A DNA stretch of 64,000 nucleotides from Polyangiaceae bacterium (GTDB lineage: Bacteria > Myxococcota_A > Polyangia > Polyangiales > Polyangiaceae), in contig JAFGBI010000089.1 in NCBI GenBank assembly GCA_016933275.1, forward strand, positions 1 to 64,000. The letters run 5' to 3'. The notes under the pieces are model-generated. The model was not told the DNA's origin. It saw only the letters and a list, made by a program, of their open reading frames with translations, and searched no databases. This document shows positions 16,245 through 25,406 of the stretch, piece after piece. A program made the translations under genes and the position numbers. How positions within the stretch are numbered: the stretch's first letter is position 1; each line of letters opens with the position of its first letter.

Positions 16245-19241
16245 CTACGGAGCAGCCTCGATAGCGTGGAGGTAGCGTGATCTTCGCAAATCGTCGCCGA
16301 GGATCTCGCAGGCCTCTTCCAGCACCTCGAGGATCGTCGCGACCTCGTCGCGGAGATCCACCGTCTTGGCCGTGAGCACCCGACTCGGTTCGAACTCTGC
16401 GCGGAGCTCTCCGTAGGCCTGCCGCACATCGTAGGCGGTTGCGTCGCGGGCGATCCCCAGCACCGCGAAGTAGTCGCCCTCCTGCACCAACGCGAAGCGC
16501 GCGGCGATCTTGGCGCGGTGGGCCGCCTCGTCGAGGTCATCGCGCGGCGGCGGAGGGGGGGCCGGTGCCGCGACGCCGGGCGCGGCCGGGAGCGGCGCAT
16601 TGGAGGGACGGCGATCGAGCACGCCGAGCTCCACCAGCGCGTATAGGACCGCCGCGAAGTCCGGGGTCTTCGCGCTCGCCAAGACCTGTTCGAGGTTCGT
16701 GCTGCGCGCTCGGTTCACGTGGAGCTGCTCGTGGTCTGGGAGCCCGCATTCTCCGAGCAGGGCGGGCGCTACCCCGTCCCCGAAGCGCGCGTGGGGGCCG
16801 CCCAGCTGGCGTGCCGCGATCTCCGGGGGCACCACGCGCCGCACGATTTCCACGAGGATCTCGGCGCCGGTGGCGCCGCCGAACACGGCGGGCTCCGATT
16901 TTAGGCGCACCGGCACCTCGGGTTCCAGGCTCGCCGCGCCGCGGTCGACGAGGACCATGCGCCCGAGGATCCACTCCGCGTGCGCCCGCAGGACTGGCCA
17001 GAGCTCATCCTGGCGCAGGTGGCCGTGGGCGATCAGGGCGGCGCCAGCGTGGCGCCCGAACCCGGGCACGCGCCGGGCGAGATTCGAGGCCGCCGCCGCG
17101 GAGAGGACACCGCGCTGGACCAGGAACGCGACCAGGGACTCCGTCTCCAGTCCGGACGAGGCGGTGACGAAATCCCCGTCCCGCAACACGGCGCGCTGGA
17201 TCCCGTGCCCGGTCTCGAGCGCGACTGCCCCCGTGTACCGGGAGCGCACGAGGAGCGCGAGCACCCGCACCGCGTCCCCGCTCTGCAGCGAGGTGGGGAT
17301 GGAGATGGCGGGCCCTCCACCCGCTTGGGGGCGGCTGTCCGCGGGCGGAGAGAAGGGCTCGTCGAGCGCCTCCTGCATCGGGATTGGCATGGCCGCCACC
17401 ATCGGTGGTCCGCTCGACACCCGCGGAGCCAACGACGGACCCGCCAGGAACGCGTTCGACGGCATGCTCGGCGGGGGTACCGATGCGGGGAGCGGCGGAT
17501 ACGCGGAACCCACCGCGCGCCCCACTCCCCGGGCGGTCGCCGCGGGCTCGGAGCGTGGCATCTCCGCCCTGGGGCTCGACCCAGCCGGATAGCGGGGCAA
17601 GGAAGGACTGGACGAGGAGACGCTGCGGGGTGGGTCGCTCGAGCCTGTCGTGGGGGTCGGTGGAGGCAGTCCGGGTACCATCGCTCGCGGGCGGTGGGAT
17701 CCCCGCGCCAGCTGCGCTCGAGCGGCCAAGGACAGGCCCGGCGGTTCGAGAGTGGGCGGCTGGCTTGCCAGCTGTCTGCCGAGATCCCCTGGCGGCGGGC
17801 TGCTTGGAGTCCCACGGCTGCCCCGAGCCCCCTGGGAGACGGTTCGGGGCGGGGGATTGGTGCTCGGGTCGACGGTCTCGACCACCACCCGTCCGGGCGG
17901 CGTGTTCACGGGGGGTGGGGCCAGATCCGTCCGGGGTGGCGCGGTTTCCGGCGGCTTCTCGCCGTGGCTGGGTGGACTGGCGGCCGTGAGATCCCCGCCT
18001 GCTGGGCGGGCCGGGGTCGGACCGTCCACGTTGGTCCCACCCATTCCCATCGGGTCCAGGCTGAGTCCCCCTTCGGAAGCAGCGGGCTCCTCCGCGGGAG
18101 CGGAGCGAGCCGCGGTCACTGCCCGTCTTGGCCCTGGCGTCACCTCGTCGTCGCCCCGGCTCGACTGCGTCTCGGTGCCGACCTTACGTTGGGCTTCGGC
18201 CGCGTCGCGGTCGGTGCGGCGGGTTCGGTGCGGGGTCCCATGGCCCCCCGCCTGCTCCGAATCCAGGTCGTCGTGGGTCCAGCCCGGGTCGGAATCCTCG
18301 TCGTCGCGGCGGGCGCGGATCGACTGGGGGGTATCTCCTTCCTCGTCCAGCGGCTCGTCCAGCGCCTCGAGCACGTCTGGGGGTAGGACCGTGCCGATCT
18401 CGGCGTCGGGCGAGAGGCGTTCGAGCGGCGTGAAGGTCGTCGGGCCTCCCGCGTCGCGGATCCGCTGTTCCGCGGTGGCGAGGAGATGCTGCAGATCGGT
18501 GCTCAACGGCGGTTGGAAGAGCGAGCCGCCGGGGACGAAGGCGTCGCGGTCCAGACCGAGCCGGACCAGCTCCTCGCCCTTGTTGGTTGCTCGTGCCGTC
18601 GGGCTCGGTCCTGCTCCACCGCGAACTGGCGGCGATGGCGCCGGTCCGCGAGGGGTCGGTGGGGGAGGGGACTCCAGCACCGCGGCTGGGCTCGAGGGTG
18701 GTCGCGAGGGCGGTCGCGGGTGCGAAGGAGCGGACTGATCTCCGCGAGGCTCCGAACTCGCCCCGTTCGGATCGGAAGCCGGCTGGGACCGAAGCGAGCG
18801 ACTGATCGGCGGCATCAGGGACCCGCCCGGCAACTTGCTCGGGGCGCCGAGCAGCGCTTCGACCCGGCGCATCACGCCAAACACGTCGATCGGCCGGGGA
18901 AACAGCTCCGCATGAACGCGTTCGAGGGCCGGATGAGTCGCCACCGCCGCTGGTCCTCGGTCACTGAACACGAGTACCCGAGGGGGGGGGCTCTGACCGA
19001 GATCCGCCAGCGCGGTCAGGGCGGTCGCCGCCGAACCCGTGTCCAGATCGCAGATGACCAACGATGGGGCGAGGAGACGAGCACGATTCGCCAACCCCAC
19101 GATGGGCACGTCCACCACCGAGTAGCCGCGGGTTCGCAGCACGGCTCCCAGGCGCTCGCCTTCGTCGGTGGTGTCGCTCATCAGGACGATGGCGTCGAAA
19201 GTGGGCCCCGGGGGGTCGGTGGTGGCCGAGTGGAGAACCAC
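16245..19241 (-). CDS. Receiver-like / proline-rich / DUF4388 / J-like multidomain protein
   Basis: A 998-residue cytoplasmic signalling protein. Residues ~15-130 resemble a receiver (AIVLMSDTTDEGERL, then LVICDLDTG). A ~500-residue Pro/Ser/Arg-rich disordered linker follows. Residues ~680-850 match DUF4388 (VLALLVRSRYTGAVALE, then AVLRDGDFVTASSGLE). The C-terminus has a J-domain-like helix pair (DYFAVLGIARDATAYDVRQA) but lacks the HPD tripeptide needed to stimulate Hsp70, so it is probably a binding module. DUF4388 (PATAN-like) proteins with receivers are widespread in myxobacteria. It is followed by a stand-alone receiver, a likely partner. Confidence 0.8.
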   Translation of the reverse strand: MVLHSATTDPPGPTFDAIVLMSDTTDEGERLGAVLRTRGYSVVDVPIVGLANRARLLAPSLVICDLDTGSAATALTALADLGQSPPPRVLVFSDRGPAAVATHPALERVHAELFPRPIDVFGVMRRVEALLGAPSKLPGGSLMPPISRSLRSQPASDPNGASSEPRGDQSAPSHPRPPSRPPSSPAAVLESPPPPTPRGPAPSPPVRGGAGPSPTARATNKGEELVRLGLDRDAFVPGGSLFQPPLSTDLQHLLATAEQRIRDAGGPTTFTPLERLSPDAEIGTVLPPDVLEALDEPLDEEGDTPQSIRARRDDEDSDPGWTHDDLDSEQAGGHGTPHRTRRTDRDAAEAQRKVGTETQSSRGDDEVTPGPRRAVTAARSAPAEEPAASEGGLSLDPMGMGGTNVDGPTPARPAGGDLTAASPPSHGEKPPETAPPRTDLAPPPVNTPPGRVVVETVDPSTNPPPRTVSQGARGSRGTPSSPPPGDLGRQLASQPPTLEPPGLSLAARAQLARGSHRPRAMVPGLPPPTPTTGSSDPPRSVSSSSPSLPRYPAGSSPRAEMPRSEPAATARGVGRAVGSAYPPLPASVPPPSMPSNAFLAGPSLAPRVSSGPPMVAAMPIPMQEALDEPFSPPADSRPQAGGGPAISIPTSLQSGDAVRVLALLVRSRYTGAVALETGHGIQRAVLRDGDFVTASSGLETESLVAFLVQRGVLSAAAASNLARRVPGFGRHAGAALIAHGHLRQDELWPVLRAHAEWILGRMVLVDRGAASLEPEVPVRLKSEPAVFGGATGAEILVEIVRRVVPPEIAARQLGGPHARFGDGVAPALLGECGLPDHEQLHVNRARSTNLEQVLASAKTPDFAAVLYALVELGVLDRRPSNAPLPAAPGVAAPAPPPPPRDDLDEAAHRAKIAARFALVQEGDYFAVLGIARDATAYDVRQAYGELRAEFEPSRVLTAKTVDLRDEVATILEVLEEACEILGDDLRRSRYLHAIEAAP

Positions 19242-19274
19242 GGTCGGAGTCTATTCGACCGGCGCGCCGACTGG

Positions 19275-19445
19275 CTAATCGTCGGCGTTCGACGGCGCTG
19301 GTCCTGGGGAACGGTTGGAGTCATCTTGGCCGCCAGCGAGCCGACTCGCCAGCGCGCTCCCCAGGCGGGGCCACCAGCGCGCGGTGATCAGGACGCCCGC
19401 GAGGAACACAACTAAAAACAGCTCGCCATTGGTAAGGCCCAGCAT
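19275..19445 (-). CDS. Small single-pass membrane protein of unknown function
   Basis: A 56-residue protein starting MLGLTNGELFLVVFLAGVLI, with one transmembrane helix at residues ~8-24, then a basic/polar tail rich in R, D, S and P. The layout (short N-terminus, one helix, charged tail) recalls TatA-like proteins but lacks a clear TatA hinge signature. It lies 33 bp upstream of the DUF4388 gene on the same strand and only 20 bp from the divergent folK start. A start at 19490 would overlap folK and seems less likely. Confidence 0.5.
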   Translation of the reverse strand: MLGLTNGELFLVVFLAGVLITARWWPRLGSALASRLAGGQDDSNRSPGPAPSNADD

Positions 19446-19465
19446 GCCAGAAGGCTCATAGCACG

Positions 19466-20011
19466 ATGCTGCTCCCGCCCCATCCCCCATCGCCCCCGGA
19501 TTCGGGTCAGGAATACGTCATTGGCCTCGGGGGCAACCTGGGCGACCGCGTGGCAGCCCTGGCGGCGGGGGCGCGGGCCGTGGGCCGCCTGGGGTCGATT
19601 TCTGGGGTTTCCTCGCTCTTCGAGACCGATCCCGTGGGAGGGCCTGCTCAGGGTCGCTACCTCAACGCCGCCATCCTCCTCCGGACCCCAGGGTCGCCCA
19701 AATGGCTGCTCGACGGGCTGCTCTCCGTCGAGATCGCCCTGGGCCGGGTGCGCCGAGAGCGCTGGGAGCCCCGCCTCATCGACCTCGACCTGCTATGGGC
19801 CGGGGAGGTCGTTCTCGCCGATCCCGAACTCGTCCTCCCCCACCCGCGCCTTCGCGAGCGGGCCTTCGCCCTGATCCCCTTGCTCGAGCTGGTGCCGGAT
19901 GCCTGCGATCCCCTGACTCGCGAGCCGTATGCTGCCGCGCTCGAGCGAGTGACGTGGACCGGGGTGCGGCGGGTGGGCGCGTTCGTGATCCCCGGGGTCC
20001 ACTCCCAGTGA
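19466..20011 (+). CDS. folK: 2-amino-4-hydroxy-6-hydroxymethyldihydropteridine pyrophosphokinase
   Basis: HPPK transfers pyrophosphate from ATP to 6-hydroxymethyl-7,8-dihydropterin in folate synthesis. The 181-residue protein has the family signatures YVIGLGGNLGDRVAAL near the N-terminus, SSLFETDPVGGPAQGRYLNA, and the ATP/metal-binding block RRERWEPRLIDLDLLWAGE, then the LPHPRLRERAFALIPL end motif. Length is normal. It lies divergently from the small membrane protein and upstream of the ATP synthase genes, with a 148-bp gap. Confidence 0.93.
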   Translation: MLLPPHPPSPPDSGQEYVIGLGGNLGDRVAALAAGARAVGRLGSISGVSSLFETDPVGGPAQGRYLNAAILLRTPGSPKWLLDGLLSVEIALGRVRRERWEPRLIDLDLLWAGEVVLADPELVLPHPRLRERAFALIPLLELVPDACDPLTREPYAAALERVTWTGVRRVGAFVIPGVHSQ

Positions 20012-20159
20012 CGGAACGGCACCCGGTCAAGGTGACGGCCGGGCGGCTTCCCGCCCGAAGCAGTAGACACTGCGAACGCGAGGTGTTACTCGCGTGGGCC
20101 CGGATGACGGGCGTCCGACGCTTCATCGTGGTGCGCCGCGACATGCTCCCGAGGCCTTC

Positions 20160-20678
20160 ATGACGATGCTCTCCACTGCAGTCGCCACGGGTGTCCCGGA
20201 CGCCGGGCTAGTCCTCGGCGCCGTGACCGCGGCGCCGCTTGCCGCGGTTCGTGTCGATTTCGACGCCACCGTCGTCTACGCAGCGCTCCTGTTCGTGACC
20301 TTGATGCTGGTCCTGAACCGCATCCTCTTCGCTCCGCTGCTGAAGGTCTTCGAAGCGCGCGAACGGCGCACCAGCGGTGCCCGGGCCGAAGCGCGGAGGT
20401 TCCAGGAAGAGGCGGGCGAGCTGCTCCTCCGAGTCGAGCGCGAGGTCGAGCGCATCCAGCGCGTCGCCACCGCCGAGCGGGATCGTATCCGGTCTGAGAC
20501 CGCGAAGCTCGAGGCGACGATCCTGGCGGAGGCCCGCGCGGCCGCCGATCGCATCGTCGACGAAGGCCGCGCCAAGACTGCCTACGAACTGGCCGCCCTT
20601 CGCCGTGACCTTGAGGTACGGACTCCGCAGCTGGCCAGCGAGATCGCGACGAGAGCCCTGGGTCGGGAGGTGCACTGA
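20160..20678 (+). CDS. ATP synthase F0 subunit b' (b-type stator)
   Basis: A 172-residue stator subunit. One transmembrane helix (VVYAALLFVTLMLVLNRIL, residues ~38-58) is followed by a long charged coiled coil with heptad-like E/R/A patterning (ARRFQEEAGELLLRVEREVE). The ATG at 20160 is preceded by GAGG at a good distance. In delta-proteobacterial and myxobacterial operons two b-type genes precede atpH; this first, shorter one corresponds to b'. Its stop overlaps the next ATG (TGATG). Confidence 0.85.
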   Translation: MTMLSTAVATGVPDAGLVLGAVTAAPLAAVRVDFDATVVYAALLFVTLMLVLNRILFAPLLKVFEARERRTSGARAEARRFQEEAGELLLRVEREVERIQRVATAERDRIRSETAKLEATILAEARAAADRIVDEGRAKTAYELAALRRDLEVRTPQLASEIATRALGREVH

Positions 20679-21499
20679 TGAGAAGGCCGATGCCAATCGC
20701 GGGAGTCGTCCTCGTGACCATCGCGCTCGTCTCGTCATGGGGCGGGGGGCTGGCCTTGGCGCAGCCCGAGCCCTCGGAGACGGGCGACCATGCCGCGGTC
20801 GCGGCGGAAGCTCGGGCCGCGCGCGGGACAACAGCGCATGGCGCGGACGAGCACGAGGTGGGCGAGCCTGGTGCGGCCGAGCACCACGCGGCGTCCGGGC
20901 ATCACGAGGCGCCGGGTGAGCTCAACTGGATCTACGGCGTCCTCGGCGAGAGAGAGGACGTCGAGCCGAACCTTCTCTGGCGTCGCCCCGGGATGCCGGG
21001 TCCCCTGTTGGCGCTGCTGCTCGACACCGCGGTCGTCTTCGGGGCCCTCTACTACTTCGGAAGGAAGCCGCTCGCGGAGGCGCTCAGGGCGCGGCGGCAG
21101 GCGATCCTGAAGGGCATCGAGGAGGCGACCGCGATGAAGCGAGAGGCGGCGGCGCGGCTGGCGCACTACCAGGAGCGCCTCGAGCACATCGACGACGAGG
21201 TCAAGCGCCTGGAGCGCGAGATGCGGGTGGCGGGCCAGGCCGAGCGCGAGCGGGTGCTCGCCGACGCGCGCCGCAAGCGGGAAGCGATGGAGCGGGATGC
21301 CCGCACGATGGTCGCGCTCGAGGCCAAGGCCGCTGCCGAGGACCTTCGGGTGGTCGTTGTGCGCGGCGCGGTGGCGCGGGCGCGCGAGGTCCTAGCGAGT
21401 CAGGCGTCCGGAGCGGACCAGCGCCGGTTGGTCGATGAGTACCTCGAGGCGCTTCGCCGGTCCGAGGGCAGGGCGTCGGCCCCTGGGGGGGCGCCATGA
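20678..21499 (+). CDS. atpF: ATP synthase F0 subunit b with N-terminal signal-like extension
   Basis: A 273-residue b subunit, far longer than the usual ~160. Residues 1-28 resemble a signal peptide (GVVLVTIALVSSWGGGLALA). A His/Glu/Ala-rich periplasmic-type segment follows to ~residue 85, then the membrane anchor (LLALLLDTAVVFGALYYFG) and a long coiled coil that would dimerise with b'. Extended, signal-bearing b subunits are known in Geobacter and related groups. Its stop overlaps the atpH start (ATGA). Confidence 0.85.
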   Translation: MRRPMPIAGVVLVTIALVSSWGGGLALAQPEPSETGDHAAVAAEARAARGTTAHGADEHEVGEPGAAEHHAASGHHEAPGELNWIYGVLGEREDVEPNLLWRRPGMPGPLLALLLDTAVVFGALYYFGRKPLAEALRARRQAILKGIEEATAMKREAAARLAHYQERLEHIDDEVKRLEREMRVAGQAERERVLADARRKREAMERDARTMVALEAKAAAEDLRVVVVRGAVARAREVLASQASGADQRRLVDEYLEALRRSEGRASAPGGAP

Positions 21500-22038
21500 G
21501 CGTCGCTGCCGTCGGCGAGCGCTATGCGCGCGCTCTCTCGGAGCTCGCTGCCGAGAGCGGGCAGCTCGAGGCTGCCACCAGGCAGGTCGCTGCCCTCGCC
21601 GAGCTCTACGCCACGAGCTCCGATCTACGCAGCGTCCTCGACAACCCCATCGTTCCGGAGGCGAAGCGCAAGGCGGTGTTGGACGCCATCGTCCAGCGGC
21701 TCGGTCTCAGCGCGGTCGTGCGCGACACGGTGCGTCTCTTGGCTCGGCGCCGGCGCCTCGCCGTGCTCCCGGATCTCGCGCGCTCCTTGCAGCGCCTTGC
21801 CGACGAGCGGTCGGGAGTGGCTCGCGTCGTGGTGACGAGCGCGACTCCACTCAGCGAGGGCGACGCCCAGCGGCTGGTCCAGGTGCTGGAAGGTGGCGCG
21901 CGGCGTCGCGTCGTCCTCGAGCGTCGCCTCGACCCCACCCTCATCGCCGGCGTGATCACTCGCATCGGCGACAAGGTCATCGACGGCAGCCTACGCGGCC
22001 GCCTCGATGCCCTGGAGCGACGTCTGCTGGAGTCGTGA
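21496..22038 (+). CDS. atpH: ATP synthase F1 subunit delta
   Basis: A 180-residue OSCP/delta subunit linking the b stalk to the top of the alpha/beta ring. It has the N-terminal helical-bundle start VGERYARALSELAAE, the FxNPxxxxxxK-like LDNPIVPEAKRKAVLDAI, and the C-terminal VVLERRLDPTLIAGVITRIG followed by DKVIDGSLRGRLDAL. Length and motifs are normal. A 75-bp gap with a ribosome-binding site (GAGGA) precedes atpA. Confidence 0.93.
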   Translation: MSVAAVGERYARALSELAAESGQLEAATRQVAALAELYATSSDLRSVLDNPIVPEAKRKAVLDAIVQRLGLSAVVRDTVRLLARRRRLAVLPDLARSLQRLADERSGVARVVVTSATPLSEGDAQRLVQVLEGGARRRVVLERRLDPTLIAGVITRIGDKVIDGSLRGRLDALERRLLES

Positions 22039-22113
22039 CCGCGCTGCCGCGGCTCCCCCAGGCACCCCGAACCGGTTCATAGGTCAGCGAGGACCAAGAA
22101 GTCCGAGGAAACC

Positions 22114-23790
<1,677 letters not shown>

Positions 23791-23793
23791 CTC

Positions 23794-24705
23794 GTGCCGA
23801 GCCTCAAGGAGATCAGGAAGCGGATCGCGAGCGTCAAGTCGACGCAGAAGATCACGCGCGCCATGAAGATGGTGGCGGGCGCCCGGCTCACCCGCGCCCA
23901 GCAGCGCATCCTCGCGCTCCGGCCGTATGCGGTGAAGACCCACCAGGTCCTCGCGGACATTACCCGTCGCGAGGGCGCGGAGGACGGCGCCAGCGACGTC
24001 ATCGATCCGCTCGCGGTCGAGCAACCGCTGCTCGGCCGTCGGGAGGCGAAGCACATCCTTTTTCTGGTGGTCACCAGCGATCGCGGTATGTGCGGCGCCT
24101 TCAACGTCAACATCGGGAAGGCGGCGCTGCAGGCGTGGCGCGAGGCGGAAGCGCAGGGAAAGCGCGTGAGCATCGCGACTATCGGCCGCAAGGGTCGCGA
24201 TTTCTTGCGTCGCCGCCACGCCCCGATCGTCCACGAGTTTGCCGGGGTCTGGGATCGCCTCGGAATGGAAGCGGCTCGTGACGTCGCGCTCCGGCTGCTG
24301 GTGCCGTTCCTCGCTGGCGAGGTGGATTCGATCCGCCTCGTCTACAACGAGTTCAAGAGCGCGATGAGCCAGCGCGTAGTGAGCGAGGCCCTGCTCCCCG
24401 TCGATTCGTTGCCGACGGATGAGGTCGTCGTCGGCTCGGCCCCCGAGTTCATCTTCGAGCCGGATCGCGCCGCGTTGCTCGCGCGCCTCGCTCCCATGTA
24501 CGTCGAGATCTCCGTGCTCCGCGCCCTCTACGAGTCGATGGCATCCGAGCTCGGCGCCCGCATGACCGCCATGGATGCGGCCACCAAGAACGCCGAGGAG
24601 ATGATCGGCAAGCTCACCCTCCAGTACAACCGGGCCCGCCAATCCGCGATCACCAAAGAGCTCATGGAAATCATCGGCGGGGCGAACGCGCTGCAGGAGG
24701 GGTGA
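23794..24705 (+). CDS. atpG: ATP synthase F1 subunit gamma
   Basis: A 303-residue central rotor shaft. The N-terminal helix KEIRKRIASVKSTQKITRAM and the C-terminal helix TKNAEEMIGKLTLQYNRARQ form the coiled-coil axle, and the middle has the conserved TSDRGMCGAFNVNI. The GTG start follows atpA by 3 bp with GAGGG upstream. In most bacteria atpD (beta) and atpC (epsilon) come next; they do not here, so they must lie elsewhere together with atpB and atpE. Confidence 0.94.
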   Translation: MPSLKEIRKRIASVKSTQKITRAMKMVAGARLTRAQQRILALRPYAVKTHQVLADITRREGAEDGASDVIDPLAVEQPLLGRREAKHILFLVVTSDRGMCGAFNVNIGKAALQAWREAEAQGKRVSIATIGRKGRDFLRRRHAPIVHEFAGVWDRLGMEAARDVALRLLVPFLAGEVDSIRLVYNEFKSAMSQRVVSEALLPVDSLPTDEVVVGSAPEFIFEPDRAALLARLAPMYVEISVLRALYESMASELGARMTAMDAATKNAEEMIGKLTLQYNRARQSAITKELMEIIGGANALQEG

Positions 24706-25382
24706 CCGTGCCCAAACGGAATGGGTCGAAGCCGAGTCGCCGCAAGCGGCGCGAGGAACGAGCGCGGAGCGAGCGGGCGCAGCGCCACGGGCTGCCCGGT
24801 GCGCCCCCGTCGCCTCGCCCGCCGGCCCCTGCATCGACGCCAGCTGCCTCCGCGCGCACGAAGCCCCGGTCCGAGGGTTCGGCGGCCCCCCCCCGTCGAG
24901 GCGCGAAACGGGAGCGCATGGAGCGTGCCGAGGCGCGGCCTGGTCACCAGGCTCGCGCGAGGGAGTCCATGGCGCCAAGCCTCAAGGAGCGGCTCCTCGA
25001 GTTGCCACCGTCGGTCTGGGTGGCAGCGGCCGTCGGACTGCTCCTCGTTGTGCTCCTCGCCGTGTTTGGGGTCGGGCGCGGCTCACAATCCAAGCCAGAG
25101 GTGGTTGCTCCGGGTCCCGTCGAGCCGCCGCCGGCCTCGGCCGCGTCAGCACCCGCGACGCCCACGCTCACGCCCTCGGCGATGCTCGGCCTCGACCCGG
25201 CGGCGCCGAAGCCAACGCCCGAGCCGCCGCTGCCGCCGTTGCTCGAAATCGGTGCGGCCATTCCCTCGAGCGCACCCTCCGCCGCGACGTCGGCCAGGGC
25301 AGTGTCCCCGCCTCCGGTTCGAGTCTTCACACCTCCGGGCACCGCCCCCCAGGCGCCGGTGGTCCCACCCCCGCCGCTGTGA
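24702..25382 (+). CDS. Basic/proline-rich single-pass membrane protein of unknown function
   Basis: A 226-residue protein translationally coupled to atpG (GTGA overlap; a second GTG lies at 24708). The first ~100 residues are very basic (KPSRRKRREERARSERAQR) and Pro/Ala-rich. One transmembrane helix follows (WVAAAVGLLLVVLLAVFGVG, residues ~107-127). The rest is a Pro/Ala/Ser-rich, probably periplasmic tail without cysteines. I recognise no domain. Its position might suggest a link to ATP synthase assembly or nothing more than read-through. Confidence 0.65.
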   Translation: MTVPKRNGSKPSRRKRREERARSERAQRHGLPGAPPSPRPPAPASTPAASARTKPRSEGSAAPPRRGAKRERMERAEARPGHQARARESMAPSLKERLLELPPSVWVAAAVGLLLVVLLAVFGVGRGSQSKPEVVAPGPVEPPPASAASAPATPTLTPSAMLGLDPAAPKPTPEPPLPPLLEIGAAIPSSAPSAATSARAVSPPPVRVFTPPGTAPQAPVVPPPPL

Positions 25383-25406
25383 TCTCGTTTCTCGCGCCCC
25401 CGTGGC

